Source: Balneolales bacterium ANBcel1 (GTDB taxonomy: Bacteria; Bacteroidota; Rhodothermia; Balneolales; Natronogracilivirgulaceae). From it: a stretch of DNA of 64,000 bases. The stretch is from NCBI GenBank assembly GCA_029688905.1, contig JARULB010000001.1, forward strand, positions 186,001-250,000. The letters are read 5' to 3'. Every line of letters begins with the position of its first letter. The stretch's first letter is position 1. Under the pieces are notes generated by a model. It was not told the DNA's origin. It saw nothing but the letters and a program-made list of their open reading frames with translations, and made no database searches. Of the stretch, positions 45,164 to 54,695 are shown piece by piece. The translations under genes were made by a program, and so were the position numbers.

Positions 45164-47335
45164 CTATCGCCCGCTCAGGACCTCCTCGAGCGCTTCGGAA
45201 AAACGCTGCTCCAACGCTTCCAAGTCCGCCGACGCTTCGGCCCAGCTATCCCAGCTGCGCTCCAGGCGCCGCTCCAGGTCGCTGTGCCGTTTCAGCACCT
45301 CACCGGCATCGCCCGACTCATAAAACTGCGGATCCGCCAGCTTCTCCTCGATTTCGGTTTTCTCCTGCTCCATGCCCTCAATGTCGGCCTCCAGTTTGGA
45401 GAGCCTGGTTTTCAACGGTTTCATTTCACTTCTGAAACGGTTGCGCAGCTCCGCCTCGGCCCGTTTGACCTCCTTGGATTTGGGTCCGCTGCCGCTGTTG
45501 CTGCCGCCCGCACTTCCGCTCCCACTTCCACGGCTGCCATCCCCGCCATTGGCACGTCCCGGCGCACCGTCACCGCCCGCGCCCGCTCCATTGCCGGATC
45601 CCCCGGACCTGACTGCTTTCGCGCTGTACCCGGACAGGCCGGATCCCGCCGAACCGGATCCGGTGCCGGAACCGCTCTCTCCCCCTGCCTCGCCGCCCGC
45701 CTGCTGCTGTCGGGATTTCCACTCGTAGTAGCTGAAATCGCCGGGGTACTCGAAGACCCGGCCGCCGCCGACCCGCCACACCTTGTTGGCAAACCCGTCC
45801 AGGAAATAGCGATCGTGGCTCACCGCCACCACCGTGCCCTGGTACTGATCCAGCGCCCGCAGCAGCACCTGCTTGGAGCGCATGTCGAGGTGGTTGGTCG
45901 GCTCATCAAGAATCAGCAGGTTGGCCGGTTCCAGCAGGCTCTTCGCCAGCGCCAGGCGGCTCCGCTCCCCGCCGCTGAGCACACCAACGCGCTTGAACAC
46001 ATCATCCCCCGAAAACAGAAACGCCCCGAGAATCCCCCGGATACGGGTCCGGGCCTCCTGCGAACGCGCCGAGGCCTCCATCTCCTCCAGAACGGTACGC
46101 TCCGAGGCAAGCACATCGGCCAGGTGCTGCGCGAAGAAGGTCATGATCACGTTGTGGCCCGGCACGCGCTCGCCGCCGAACGGTTCGTTGCCGTTGATGA
46201 TGCGTGCGAGCGTCGACTTCCCCGCGCCGTTCGCACCGATCAGCGCGATTTTATCGCCCCGCTCGATTTCGATATCCTGCCGTTCCGTGAACACCGGCAC
46301 CGGCTTCTGCCCTTCGGGATCGTAGGTTTTATCCAGGTTCCGAATCGCCATCACGGTGATGCCGCACCGGGGCGGGTCGGGGAACCGGAAATCGATGGTG
46401 GCCGTCTCCTCTTCGGGCGCCTCGACGCGCTCCATTTTGTCGAGCTGCTTGATCTTGCTCTGCACCTGGCGCGCCTTTGTGGCCTTGGCCCGGAAGCGGT
46501 TGATGTACCGCTCGGCCTGTTCCAGCTCCTTCTGCTGGTTTTCATACGCCTGCTGCTGAAGCAGCTTCTGCTGCTCGTACTGTCGCTCGTAATCGTCGTA
46601 GTTGCCCTTGTAGAGCGCTATTTTGCGGAGTTGAAGGGCGGCGATATGGGTGACCATGCGGTTGAGGAACATGCGGTCGTGACTGACAATCCAGATGGCG
46701 CCGGGATAGCCCGGAAGGTACCGCTCCAGCCAGTCGATGCTGTCGATGTCGAGGTGGTTGGTGGGCTCGTCAAGCAGCAGGATGTCGGGTGCTTCCAGCA
46801 GCAGCTTTGCCAGCAGTGCACGCATCTGCCAGCCACCGCTGAAGGTATGCAGGGGATCATCCAGCTCCGCCGGAGCGAAGCCCAGGCCGGTGAGCGCCTC
46901 CTCCACTTTCGCCTCGCGCTTGCCACCGTCGGTTATGCGGTACTGATCCTGGAGCGACTCCAGCCGCGTCAGCAGGCGCGTGTACTCCTCCCCCTCGAAC
47001 GAATCAAGTTCGGCGATTCGGGCCGACAACTCCTCGATCTCCTTCTCCAGCCGGTTCGACTCGGCAAACGCCTCCATCACCATCTGCCTGACCGTCTGCT
47101 CCCGCGACACCTCCAGCGACTCCTGCTGCAAATATCCGATGCGCGTGGAGGACGGCCATTCGCACATCCCCTCCTCCGGTTCCAGTTTCCCGGTCATAAT
47201 GCGCAGCAGCGTCGTTTTTCCCGCTCCGTTCGGCCCCACAAGGCCGATCCGGTCCCCCTTCTGAAACGTCAAAGAAACCTTGTCAAAAAGTGGGCGATTT
47301 GAAATATAAAATGTTATATTATGAAGTCTGTACAT
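45164..47335 (-). CDS. ABC-F family ATPase with long Gly/Ser linker and C-terminal coiled coil
   Basis: The 723-residue product has two ATP-binding cassettes and no membrane part. Cassette 1 has GLVGPNGAGKTTLLRIM, signature FSGGW and LLLDEPTNHLD; cassette 2 has LIGANGAGKSTLARII, LSGGERSRLALA and LILDEPTNHLD. The interdomain linker with YERQYEQQKLLQQQ is the ribosome-reaching arm region. ABC-F proteins act on ribosomes (translation factors or antibiotic protection). Unusually, residues about 545-625 are a low-complexity stretch of Gly, Ser, Ala and Arg before a coiled-coil tail (626-723). The gene is divergent from rpsU with only 45 bp between starts. The subgroup (Uup or other) is not certain. 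Confidence 0.92.
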   Translation of the reverse strand: MYRLHNITFYISNRPLFDKVSLTFQKGDRIGLVGPNGAGKTTLLRIMTGKLEPEEGMCEWPSSTRIGYLQQESLEVSREQTVRQMVMEAFAESNRLEKEIEELSARIAELDSFEGEEYTRLLTRLESLQDQYRITDGGKREAKVEEALTGLGFAPAELDDPLHTFSGGWQMRALLAKLLLEAPDILLLDEPTNHLDIDSIDWLERYLPGYPGAIWIVSHDRMFLNRMVTHIAALQLRKIALYKGNYDDYERQYEQQKLLQQQAYENQQKELEQAERYINRFRAKATKARQVQSKIKQLDKMERVEAPEEETATIDFRFPDPPRCGITVMAIRNLDKTYDPEGQKPVPVFTERQDIEIERGDKIALIGANGAGKSTLARIINGNEPFGGERVPGHNVIMTFFAQHLADVLASERTVLEEMEASARSQEARTRIRGILGAFLFSGDDVFKRVGVLSGGERSRLALAKSLLEPANLLILDEPTNHLDMRSKQVLLRALDQYQGTVVAVSHDRYFLDGFANKVWRVGGGRVFEYPGDFSYYEWKSRQQQAGGEAGGESGSGTGSGSAGSGLSGYSAKAVRSGGSGNGAGAGGDGAPGRANGGDGSRGSGSGSAGGSNSGSGPKSKEVKRAEAELRNRFRSEMKPLKTRLSKLEADIEGMEQEKTEIEEKLADPQFYESGDAGEVLKRHSDLERRLERSWDSWAEASADLEALEQRFSEALEEVLSGR

Positions 47336-47380
47336 ATACGTTTTTCAACCACAAAAACCATCTGAAATTCTTATTACAAC

Positions 47381-47578
47381 ATGCTCGGAGTAAAAGTCAA
47401 AGATAACGAAAGCATTGATCGTGCCATAAACCGTTTCAAGAAAATGATGACCCGTTCCCGTGTTCTGATGGAATACAAGGAGCGCCAGCAGTTTATCAAG
47501 CCTTCGGAAGAGCGTCGTGAAGCGCACAAGAAGAGTGTCCGGGAAGAGCGCAAGCGTCGCCGCGACGAGTGGCGGTAG
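47381..47578 (+). CDS. rpsU: 30S ribosomal protein S21
   Basis: The 65-residue product has the S21 pattern throughout: MLGVKVKDNESIDRAINRFK at the start, a basic helix and an Arg/Lys-rich tail. It is part of the small subunit near the anti-Shine-Dalgarno end of 16S rRNA. The upstream sequence is A/T-rich without a Shine-Dalgarno motif. Hairpins lie just downstream. Confidence 0.97.
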   Translation: MLGVKVKDNESIDRAINRFKKMMTRSRVLMEYKERQQFIKPSEERREAHKKSVREERKRRRDEWR

Positions 47579-47599
47579 ATTTCGGGTGCTGTTGCCGCA

Positions 47600-47642
47600 C
47601 AGCAGGCTTCATAGCCTGCTGATGCTGTCGCCATCGCGATGG
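47600..47642. terminator. Hairpins between rpsU and radA
   Basis: CAGCAGGCT (47600-47608) and AGCCTGCTG (47613-47621) form a perfect 9-bp stem with a TCAT loop, and CCATCGCGATGG (47631-47642) is a perfect palindrome. Neither has a T-tract. They lie between two convergent stops and may limit read-through both ways. Confidence 0.5.
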
Positions 47643-47692
47643 TGGCGGTGAGGCAAATGGCCAATCAGGGGCAGCGGATGTCGTAAGTTGCC

Positions 47693-49066
47693 TCAATCCA
47701 GTCCGCATTCCCGAAGCGCCTGTTCTACATTTTTTACGGGACTCGTCCGCACTCTTTTTTCGCGCGTGTGATTCGATCCGGCGGGAACGACCGCGCGCGA
47801 GAACCCCATATTCCCCGCCTCTTCCAGCCTTCGGGTGAGCCGGGTCACCCTTCTCACTTCCGCCCCGAGCCCCACTTCACCGATGATTACAATCGGTTCT
47901 CCGGTAGCCTTTCCGGAGATGGACGAAACCAGCGCGCAGGCCACGCCGAGATCACAGGCCGTCTCCGAGAGTTTCATCCCGCCCGCCACATTCAGAAACA
48001 CATCATGCTGGTGAAATGCCATGCCGCACCGTTTTTCAAGCACGGCCAGCAGCAGGGAGAGCCGGCGCTGGTCAAACCCCGAAGCGGTGCGCTGGGGCAT
48101 GGCGTAGGATGCCGGGGCCACGAGTGCCTGCACTTCAATCAGTAGCGGCCGGGTGCCCTCCATGGAACAGACCACGGCGTTGCCGCTCACAGCGGGATCC
48201 AGCTCCGACAGAAACAGCTCCGAGGGGTTGGCCACTTCCCGCAGGCCGTCGTCGTTCATCTCAAATATGCCCACTTCGTGCGCCGGACCAAACCGGTTTT
48301 TGAGGGTGCGGAGAATACGATGATGCGACTGTTTGTCGCCTTCGAACTGCAACACGGTGTCCACCATATGCTCCAGGATGCGCGGGCCCGCCAGGTCGCC
48401 CTCCTTCGTGACGTGGCCGATGGCGATGACGGTCGTATTCTCCTGTTTGGCAAACTGCATGAGCAGCGCGGCACATTCGCGGATCTGCGCGGTGGTGCCC
48501 GGCATGCTCTGCAGGCCCGAATGATAGACGGTCTGGATGGAGTCGATCACCAGGATGCCCGGCTTCTCACTCCGCGCCGTTTCGATAACCCGCATGATTT
48601 CGGTTTCGGTATAAATCAGGAGCGAGTCGGAGTGCAGTCCCAGGCGGCCCGACCGCTGACGAATTTGCGCCAGCGACTCCTCGCCTGAGACGTAAAGCGT
48701 TTTCTGGTCATCCAGCATGACCGAACACTGCAGGGCCAGGGTGCTTTTTCCGATGCCGGGATCGCCGCCAAGCAGAATGAACGAGCCCGGTATCACCCCG
48801 CCGCCGAGAACCCGGTCCAGTTCCCCGATGCCGGTTTGGTGGCGGCTCGCCTCGGAAGCAGGTATCTCACTGAGGGCAAGCGGCCTTGCAGGCGCATCAT
48901 CAGGCCGGGCCAGCCGGGCCTTGTGCGGCTTGTCCGCCACCGGATCCCGGTCGGGAACCTCCTCCATCGTATTCCACTGTGAGCAGGAGTCGCAGTTTCC
49001 CATCCAGCGGGAAGATTCCCAGCCGCAATTGGTGCATACAAAACGGGTACGGTTCTTTTTTGCCAT
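47693..49066 (-). CDS. radA: DNA repair protein RadA
   Basis: The 457-residue product has the four-Cys zinc finger CTNCGWESSRWMGNCDSC at the N-terminus, a RecA-like ATPase with GGDPGIGKSTLALQ (Walker A, about residue 100), the RadA-specific KNRFG motif (about residue 258) and a Lon-protease-like C-terminal domain. RadA is a ring helicase that promotes branch migration in recombination. Start ATG 49066 (MAKKNRTRFVC) places the zinc finger correctly. It is 107 bp downstream of the flippase-like gene, same strand. Confidence 0.95.
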   Translation of the reverse strand: MAKKNRTRFVCTNCGWESSRWMGNCDSCSQWNTMEEVPDRDPVADKPHKARLARPDDAPARPLALSEIPASEASRHQTGIGELDRVLGGGVIPGSFILLGGDPGIGKSTLALQCSVMLDDQKTLYVSGEESLAQIRQRSGRLGLHSDSLLIYTETEIMRVIETARSEKPGILVIDSIQTVYHSGLQSMPGTTAQIRECAALLMQFAKQENTTVIAIGHVTKEGDLAGPRILEHMVDTVLQFEGDKQSHHRILRTLKNRFGPAHEVGIFEMNDDGLREVANPSELFLSELDPAVSGNAVVCSMEGTRPLLIEVQALVAPASYAMPQRTASGFDQRRLSLLLAVLEKRCGMAFHQHDVFLNVAGGMKLSETACDLGVACALVSSISGKATGEPIVIIGEVGLGAEVRRVTRLTRRLEEAGNMGFSRAVVPAGSNHTREKRVRTSPVKNVEQALRECGLD

Positions 49067-49173
49067 GGTTTTGATTGGGTCTGTTATGCCGGACGGAGTC
49101 GGTCAGCTTGACGGGGATATCCGAATCCGGGCCGTTCGGCCGGTGTCCCGGATTTCGGGTATCAGAAAAGCGT

Positions 49174-50331
49174 TTATCCGGGGCGATGCCTGTCCGTATC
49201 CGCTTGACCGGTATTTGCGGAAGGGTTACCGGCACCTGACCGCTTTTCGTTCCGGTTGTTCTTTGTCTCTACAATTTTCACATTCAGGTACCAGCTCATG
49301 GCCATCATTCCGGCGCCCACCAGGGTATAGAAGCTGATGATGCGCCACATGAATACCGCGATGCCCAGAAATTCCCGCCGCTCCATAAGGGGACCGATAA
49401 ACAGGGCGTACAGTCCCTCCACGCCGCCGCTGCCGCCGGGTGTCGGCATGAACATCCCCGCCAGGGTCATGGCCATGCTGCGAAGAAACGAGAGCACCAC
49501 ATCGGCGGGAACAAAACTCAGTATCACAATCGCCGGCAGGGACATCTTGGCGAGCCAGGCGAGTGTGGACAGGCCGAACGCCTTATACAAAAAGGATTTC
49601 GGTTTCTTGCGCAGTTCGTGGGAATACTCCTCCAGCTTTTCCGCCTCCCGCGCGATCTTGTAGCGGTACTTCCGCAGCAGCGGCATGCTGAAAACGAAGT
49701 TAACCGTGCGTTTGAGCAGGGCGGGATCCCGGAACACCCCGTAGGTCAGGAACAGCGCGTAGCCAAGCAGGGCCATGTAGATGAGGAACATGGCGCCGTG
49801 GCCGGCCCATCCCGCGTTTTCCGGGATGACGGCAAAAAAAACGCCGAGAAGAACCAGCAGGGGGATGATAAACACCAGCAGCAGCTGGTCGAGCATGATG
49901 CCGTAAATCACAATGGCACTTGACTGGCCCAGTGAGAGCTTTTCGCGGGTCATCACATAGGTGGCCATGGGTCCGCCGCCAATGGTGGACGGGGTTATCG
50001 ACGAGGTGAACTCCCAGCACAACACCACCCGAAGGGACGCAACCCAGCTGAGGCGCTGCTCGGAGAGATACCGGATTTTCATGCTCAGAAACCATATGCG
50101 CAGGCACACTACAAAAAGCGCGATAAACAGGCCTGGGGTCCGGTTCCAGTACAGCCGGTCGAACAATCCGGGGGAATAGGTGAGGTAGATGAGCACCCCC
50201 ATACTGGTCAGGCTCAGCAGAATCGAAAGCACCAGGTACTTGCCGGAAATGACCGATGTGACGCCTGAATCCGGCCCTGGGCCGTTGTCTCGAGGTGTTT
50301 CGGGAACAGTATGGGTGTGATGGGCAGCCAA
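49174..50331 (-). CDS. Flippase-like integral membrane protein (LPG synthase TM-domain family)
   Basis: The 385-residue product has about eight membrane helices and the features of the UPF0104/lysylphosphatidylglycerol synthase membrane-domain family: WEFTSSITPSTIGGGPMATYV near 110-130 and FMPTPGGSGGVEGLYALF near 290. Family members move or modify lipids or glycolipids; without the soluble LPG synthase domain this one is most likely a lipid or polyprenol transporter. It has a polar, charged tail after the last helix. It sits between the aldolase and radA genes. Its substrate is unknown; a link to the sphingolipid genes 10 kb away would be speculation. Confidence 0.75.
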   Translation of the reverse strand: MAAHHTHTVPETPRDNGPGPDSGVTSVISGKYLVLSILLSLTSMGVLIYLTYSPGLFDRLYWNRTPGLFIALFVVCLRIWFLSMKIRYLSEQRLSWVASLRVVLCWEFTSSITPSTIGGGPMATYVMTREKLSLGQSSAIVIYGIMLDQLLLVFIIPLLVLLGVFFAVIPENAGWAGHGAMFLIYMALLGYALFLTYGVFRDPALLKRTVNFVFSMPLLRKYRYKIAREAEKLEEYSHELRKKPKSFLYKAFGLSTLAWLAKMSLPAIVILSFVPADVVLSFLRSMAMTLAGMFMPTPGGSGGVEGLYALFIGPLMERREFLGIAVFMWRIISFYTLVGAGMMAMSWYLNVKIVETKNNRNEKRSGAGNPSANTGQADTDRHRPG

Positions 50332-50367
50332 AAACGGAAATATTTAAAAATCACCGGAAACAAAAAA

Positions 50368-50414
50368 AGGCCCTGTACCAGCCGGCCGGTTAATCGGCTT
50401 CGGGCACAGGGCCT
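50368..50414 (-). terminator. Intrinsic terminator of fbaB
   Basis: AGGCCCTGT (50368-50376) pairs with ACAGGGCCT (50406-50414) with an inner GCCG/CGGC-rich helix. On the minus strand it ends in a run of seven T. It lies 43 bases past the fbaB stop, separating the aldolase from the flippase-like gene. Confidence 0.9.
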
Positions 50415-50457
50415 AAAATACTACCTAATTGCAACTGCTACAAGAAGCAGTCTGGCA

Positions 50458-51537
50458 TCAGGCGATGGTGATGTCTTTGTCGAGATAGACATCCTGGATG
50501 GCGTTGAGCAGGCCAACACCTTCTTTCATCGGACGCTGGAACGCTTTCCGGCCGCTGATGAGTCCCATTCCGCCGGCACGCTTGTTGATGATGGCGGTCT
50601 TGACGGCATCTGCCAGATCGCTCTCGCCGGAGGAAGCGCCGCCGGAGTTGATCAGACCGGCGCGGCCCATGTAGCAATTGGCTACCTGGTAGCGGGTCAT
50701 GTCGATCGGGTTGTCGCTGGAAAGTTCGGTGTACATTTTTTCATCAAGCTTTCCGTAGGAGGAGTCGCCGGCGTTAAGCGCCTTGAAACCGCCGTTCAGT
50801 TCGGGAAGCTTTTGTTTGATGATGTCGGCCTCGATGGTTACGCCGAGGTGGTTGGCCTGACCGGTGAGGTCGGCAGCCACGTGGTAGTCCTTGCCGTCTA
50901 CCTTGAAGGCGTTGTTCCGGGTGTAGCACCACAGGATGGTTGCCATGCCCAGCTCGTGCGCGTAGGAAAACGCCTCGGCTACTTCCACAATCTGTCGGGC
51001 TGACTCATCGGATCCGAAGTAGATGGTTGCGCCGATGGCGGCGGCACCCATATTGTACGCTTCGTCGATGGTGCCGAACATGATCTGGTCGAAGGTGTTC
51101 GGATAGGTCATCAGCTCGTTGTGGTTGATTTTTACCACGAAAGGAATTTTGTGGGCGTATTTGCGGGAAACCGCGCCAAGCACACCATAGGTGGAGGCTA
51201 CGGCGTTGCATCCGCCTTCGTAAGCGAGTTTTACAATGTTCTCGGGATCGAAGTAGGCCGGGTTCTTGGCGAAAGATGCGCCGCCGGAGTGCTCGATACC
51301 CTGATCGACCGGAAGAATGGAAACATAGCCGGTTCCGCCGAGGCGGCCGTTGTCAAACAGGCGCTGAAGGTTGGCCAGTACACGGTTGTTGCGGTCCGAG
51401 TGGGTCCAAATCGTATCGACAAAATCTCCCGAGGGAAGGTGCAGCTGGTCTTTGGAAATGGTTTTACACTCGTGGTTCAGCAGGCTGTCGGCTTCGGCGC
51501 CAAGCAGTTCCTGCACTTTTTTTACTCCAATTGACAT
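50458..51537 (-). CDS. fbaB: Class I fructose-bisphosphate aldolase (FbaB type)
   Basis: The 359-residue product matches the DhnA/FbaB class I aldolases of bacteria: [13 protein letters not shown], the [10 protein letters not shown] strand whose Lys is the expected Schiff-base residue region, [11 protein letters not shown] and [13 protein letters not shown] near the C-terminus, which binds phosphate. It cleaves or forms fructose 1,6-bisphosphate in glycolysis and gluconeogenesis without a metal. A textbook Shine-Dalgarno AAAGGAGG (51546-51553) lies 8 bases before ATG 51537, unusual among the genes here. A strong terminator follows. Confidence 0.94.
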   Translation of the reverse strand: MSIGVKKVQELLGAEADSLLNHECKTISKDQLHLPSGDFVDTIWTHSDRNNRVLANLQRLFDNGRLGGTGYVSILPVDQGIEHSGGASFAKNPAYFDPENIVKLAYEGGCNAVASTYGVLGAVSRKYAHKIPFVVKINHNELMTYPNTFDQIMFGTIDEAYNMGAAAIGATIYFGSDESARQIVEVAEAFSYAHELGMATILWCYTRNNAFKVDGKDYHVAADLTGQANHLGVTIEADIIKQKLPELNGGFKALNAGDSSYGKLDEKMYTELSSDNPIDMTRYQVANCYMGRAGLINSGGASSGESDLADAVKTAIINKRAGGMGLISGRKAFQRPMKEGVGLLNAIQDVYLDKDITIA

Positions 51538-51545
51538 ATGAGGTT

Positions 51546-51553
51546 CCTCCTTT
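51546..51553 (-). promoter_or_regulatory. Strong Shine-Dalgarno site of fbaB
   Basis: On the minus strand AAAGGAGG precedes the ATG by 8 bases. Most other starts in the window have A/T-rich leaders without such a motif, so this gene appears set for high translation. Confidence 0.85.
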
Positions 51554-51931
51554 GGTAAGGTGTGGTTAATAGTATTTCAAAAAGGCGCGTAGCATGGCCT
51601 GCCTACGTCATAATCGATAAGAAATCCCTGATTTTTTCTCCAGTTTCCTATATCTCTGTAAGATAACGATTTTTGTATGAAATCTCTATTAAGAATCGGC
51701 AGTAGACGGTCACCTGTTTCGTGTTTTTTTCGTATTTTAGGGATTCGGTGGTGGACATTTCGGTCCGACTTTTATGGTGCTGTACGAATACGGCGCCCGG
51801 CTTATTGCCTGCATCCGGCGTGCCGGGCGATATCCGCCCGTGTTCCCGGAAACTCCAAACCCGAACCCTCATACCACGCCGGCGGTACCGCCACGCGCGA
51901 TCCGTTGCCGGCCCATTCAAGCAGTAAAACC
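51554..51931. other. Gap between fbaB and dusB
   Basis: The dusB frame stays open back to 51677, but residues before 51932 are rich in Arg, Ser and Pro and match nothing typical of the family. I treat it as a divergent promoter region; no clear promoter is visible. Confidence 0.45.
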
Positions 51932-52972
51932 GTGAAACCAGGAACCCCGTCAGATAACCGCATCCCTGCGACCCGCCCCGCGGTGGAGGCGCCCGTCCTG
52001 AAACCGGGCAGCCGGTGCGTTGTGCTGGCCCCGATGGAGGATGTCAGCGACTCCCCGTTCCGCCTGATGTGCCGGCAGCAGGGCGCCGACATGGTGTACA
52101 CCGAGTTCATCAGCTCGGAAGCGATCATCCGCGAGAACGAAGCCTCCAGACACAAAATGGGTTTTGAGGAGGCGGAACGTCCCATCGGCATCCAGATTTT
52201 CGGTGGACGGGAAGAGGCCATGCACGGAGCGGCGAAGGTGGCCGAGGCCGGCAACCCGGATGTGGTGGATATCAACTTCGGATGCCCGGTCTACAAGGTG
52301 GTGAAGAAAAACGCCGGTTCGGCCTGTTTGCGTGACCTTGGCATGATGGAACGGATGGCCGGCACCGTGGTAGACGCGACCCGCCTGCCGGTGACCGTCA
52401 AAACCCGCCTGGGTTGGGACGAAAAGACCATCCGCATCTCCGAAGTGGCCCTGATGCTTCAATCGGTGGGCGTGAAGGCGCTTACGGTCCATGCCCGCAC
52501 CCGAAGCCAGGGCTACAAGGGCGAAGCGCAATGGGACTATTTCCGGATGCTCAAAGAGACCCCCGGCCTGCACATTCCCGTCATCGCCAACGGCGACATC
52601 ACCGAGCCCGAACATGCCCGGTACCTATTTGAGGAGACCGGCGTCGACGGCATCATGGTCGGCCGGGCAGCCATCGGCAACCCCTGGATTTTCCGCGACA
52701 TCAAACATTATCTGGAAACCGGCAAGCAGCTCCCCGCCCCCACCATTGAAGAGCGGCTGCGGATGTGCGCCGAACAGCTTCGCGCCTCAGTAGACCATCA
52801 CGGCGAGCGCTACGGCGTCATCATGATGAAAAAGCATTACGGCAACTACATCAAGGGTATCCGCAACGGCAAACACCTGCGCATGGAGATCATGGAGAAG
52901 GACCGTATGGAGGATATTCTTGAGCTGCTCCTCAACTTCAGGGAACCCGCCGGCACTGCGGTCGCCGTGTGA
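51932..52972 (+). CDS. dusB: tRNA-dihydrouridine synthase
   Basis: I favour GTG 51932, which gives 346 residues beginning about 24 residues ahead of the conserved LAPMEDVSDSPFRLMCRQQG. Further Dus marks are YTEFISSEAI, IQIFGGREEAM, DINFGCPVYKVVKKNAGSA with the catalytic Cys in the GCP...K block near residue 110, KTRLGWD, LTVHARTRSQ and VIANGDI, then GRAAIGNPWIF. It reduces uridine to dihydrouridine in tRNA using FMN. An in-frame ATG at 51677 would add 85 residues with no family match. It is divergent from fbaB and convergent with serS. Confidence 0.9.
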   Translation: MKPGTPSDNRIPATRPAVEAPVLKPGSRCVVLAPMEDVSDSPFRLMCRQQGADMVYTEFISSEAIIRENEASRHKMGFEEAERPIGIQIFGGREEAMHGAAKVAEAGNPDVVDINFGCPVYKVVKKNAGSACLRDLGMMERMAGTVVDATRLPVTVKTRLGWDEKTIRISEVALMLQSVGVKALTVHARTRSQGYKGEAQWDYFRMLKETPGLHIPVIANGDITEPEHARYLFEETGVDGIMVGRAAIGNPWIFRDIKHYLETGKQLPAPTIEERLRMCAEQLRASVDHHGERYGVIMMKKHYGNYIKGIRNGKHLRMEIMEKDRMEDILELLLNFREPAGTAVAV

Positions 52973-53148
52973 CATCCCGTGTGACATCAAGGCCAACGGG
53001 TATCTAACCGGGCGTAATGAAATAACGGCTCTAGCCGCACTCGCCGTCTGAACCGGCCGACCAGCGGCCGGGAGCCCCTGCACCGCTGTATCCGCTCCCA
53101 TAAGCACAGCCTCTTATTCTCCGGCCGACACCCGATTTTCCAGAACTG

Positions 53149-54450
53149 TCACAACGCCAGCTTGTCAGCACGCAGCCAGGGCTGCAGCGCTTCGGGAATG
53201 GCCAGCGAACCATCCTGCTGCTGATGAGTTTCCAGAAAGGCGGCCATCACCCTGGGCAGCGCGAGTCCGCTCCCGTTCAGGGTATGCAGGATTTCGATAT
53301 TGCCCGATTCGTTTTTATGGCGGATTTTCATGCGGCGCGCCTGATAGTCCTCGAAATTGGAACACGAGCTCACTTCCAGCCAGCGCTGCTGTCCGGGACT
53401 CCAGACCTCCAGGTCGTATTTCTTGCTCTGGGTGAATCCCATGTCGGCGGTTCCCATCAGCAGAGTGCGGTAGGGAAGCTCCAGCGCCTCCAGAAGCTCT
53501 TCGGCATCGCGGCGCAGCGACTCAAGTTCGTTGTAGGACGATTCGGGCGTTACCAGCTTGACCAGTTCCACCTTGTCGAACTGGTGGAGCCGGTTCAGTC
53601 CGCGCACATCGCTGCCGTACGACCCCGCCTCCCGGCGCCAGCACGGTGTGTAGCAGACGTACTTCAGCGGCAGGGATGCCGCATTCAGCACCTCGCCACG
53701 GTGGTAGTTGGTAACCGGTACCTCGGCGGTCGGGATGATGAAATAGCCGTCGCGGGGCACCACATACATCATATCTTCCTTGTCGGGGATCTGTCCGGTT
53801 CCGCGGGCGGAATCCTCATTCACGAAATAGGGCGCCATCAGCTCCAGATACCCCTTGTCGACGGCCTTGTCGATAAAAAACTGAATGAGTCCGCGCTGCA
53901 GACGGGCCACCGGACCCGAATAGAACGGAAAACCGGCGGCGGTAACCTTGGAGCCCCGTTCAAAATCAATCCACCCGCCGGCAGCCACCAGCTCCCAGTG
54001 CGGTTTAAAGCCATCGGGCGCGGCGGCACTGCCATCCTCGCCCATTCCTGCCGGTGTGCCCCAGGTGTGCACGGTCTGGTTGCCCGACTCGTCGGTGGTC
54101 ACCGGCACCGACTCATGTGCGGCATTCGGTATCTTCAGCAGCATTTCATCACGCAGTGCAAGCTGCTCCCGCTCCCGGGTCTCCAGCTCCTTGATCTTCT
54201 GCTTCATCTCACCGGTCTGACGAATCACTTCCTGCGCTTCCTCCTTTTTACCCTGACCCATAAGCGTGCCGATCTCTTTGGCCCTGGCGTTGCTCTCCTT
54301 GCGGAGCAGGTCCAGTTCATGAACCGTGACGCGCCACTTCTCGTCGGCCTCAATGACAAGGTCCACTACTTCGGTTTCGGTTTCGCCTTTGGCCTTCATG
54401 GCCTGTTTCACCTCATCAGGGTGCTTTCGGATACGTTGGATATCAAGCAT
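53149..54450 (-). CDS. serS: Seryl-tRNA synthetase
   Basis: The 433-residue product has the N-terminal tRNA-binding coiled coil (about 30-105) and the class II catalytic core with motif 2 (CWRREAGSYGSDVRGLNRLHQF) and motif 3 near residue 390 (LNGSGLALPRVMAAFLET). It charges tRNA-Ser. Length and start (MLDIQRIRKHPDEV) agree with the family. The gap to the divergent Lrp-type gene is 245 bp and carries a palindrome. Confidence 0.97.
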   Translation of the reverse strand: MLDIQRIRKHPDEVKQAMKAKGETETEVVDLVIEADEKWRVTVHELDLLRKESNARAKEIGTLMGQGKKEEAQEVIRQTGEMKQKIKELETREREQLALRDEMLLKIPNAAHESVPVTTDESGNQTVHTWGTPAGMGEDGSAAAPDGFKPHWELVAAGGWIDFERGSKVTAAGFPFYSGPVARLQRGLIQFFIDKAVDKGYLELMAPYFVNEDSARGTGQIPDKEDMMYVVPRDGYFIIPTAEVPVTNYHRGEVLNAASLPLKYVCYTPCWRREAGSYGSDVRGLNRLHQFDKVELVKLVTPESSYNELESLRRDAEELLEALELPYRTLLMGTADMGFTQSKKYDLEVWSPGQQRWLEVSSCSNFEDYQARRMKIRHKNESGNIEILHTLNGSGLALPRVMAAFLETHQQQDGSLAIPEALQPWLRADKLAL

Positions 54451-54626
54451 AGGTCAGTGTTTCGGGTCTCAAATCGGGTCGAAAATTCAGTAACAAACCG
54501 CCATGTAACCTGCAGAAATCGGTTCCGGCGGCGTAATCGGTACAAGAACCCGGCCTACCGGTGCGGTGCGAAGCCAAAGATACAACAATAACCCGTGAAG
54601 CGGAATCCCCCGCAAATCCTTGCTAC

Positions 54627-54641
54627 CCTAAATTATTTAGG
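54627..54641. promoter_or_regulatory. Palindrome upstream of the Lrp-type gene
   Basis: CCTAAAT-T-ATTTAGG is a perfect 15-bp inverted repeat 55 bases before the Lrp-type start and in the serS-lrp gap. Lrp/AsnC proteins often control their own gene, so this is a candidate operator. The match rests on symmetry and position only. Confidence 0.45.
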
Positions 54642-54695
54642 CTATATTAGTTTGATATAATAATTTCTTCAGAAACCCTTTTCTCTGGACACACG

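Noticed and set aside
45284-47302. 672-residue open frame opposite the ABC-F gene
   Set aside because: It is antisense to a clear ABC-F gene, has no domain and arises from the codon bias of the real gene.
51677-51931. 85-residue N-terminal extension of the dihydrouridine synthase
   Set aside because: Residues are rich in Arg, Ser and Pro with no Dus match; a GTG at 51932 gives the family length.
53224-54591. 455-residue open frame opposite serS
   Set aside because: It is antisense to an unmistakable seryl-tRNA synthetase, with His/Arg/Leu-rich composition typical of shadow frames.
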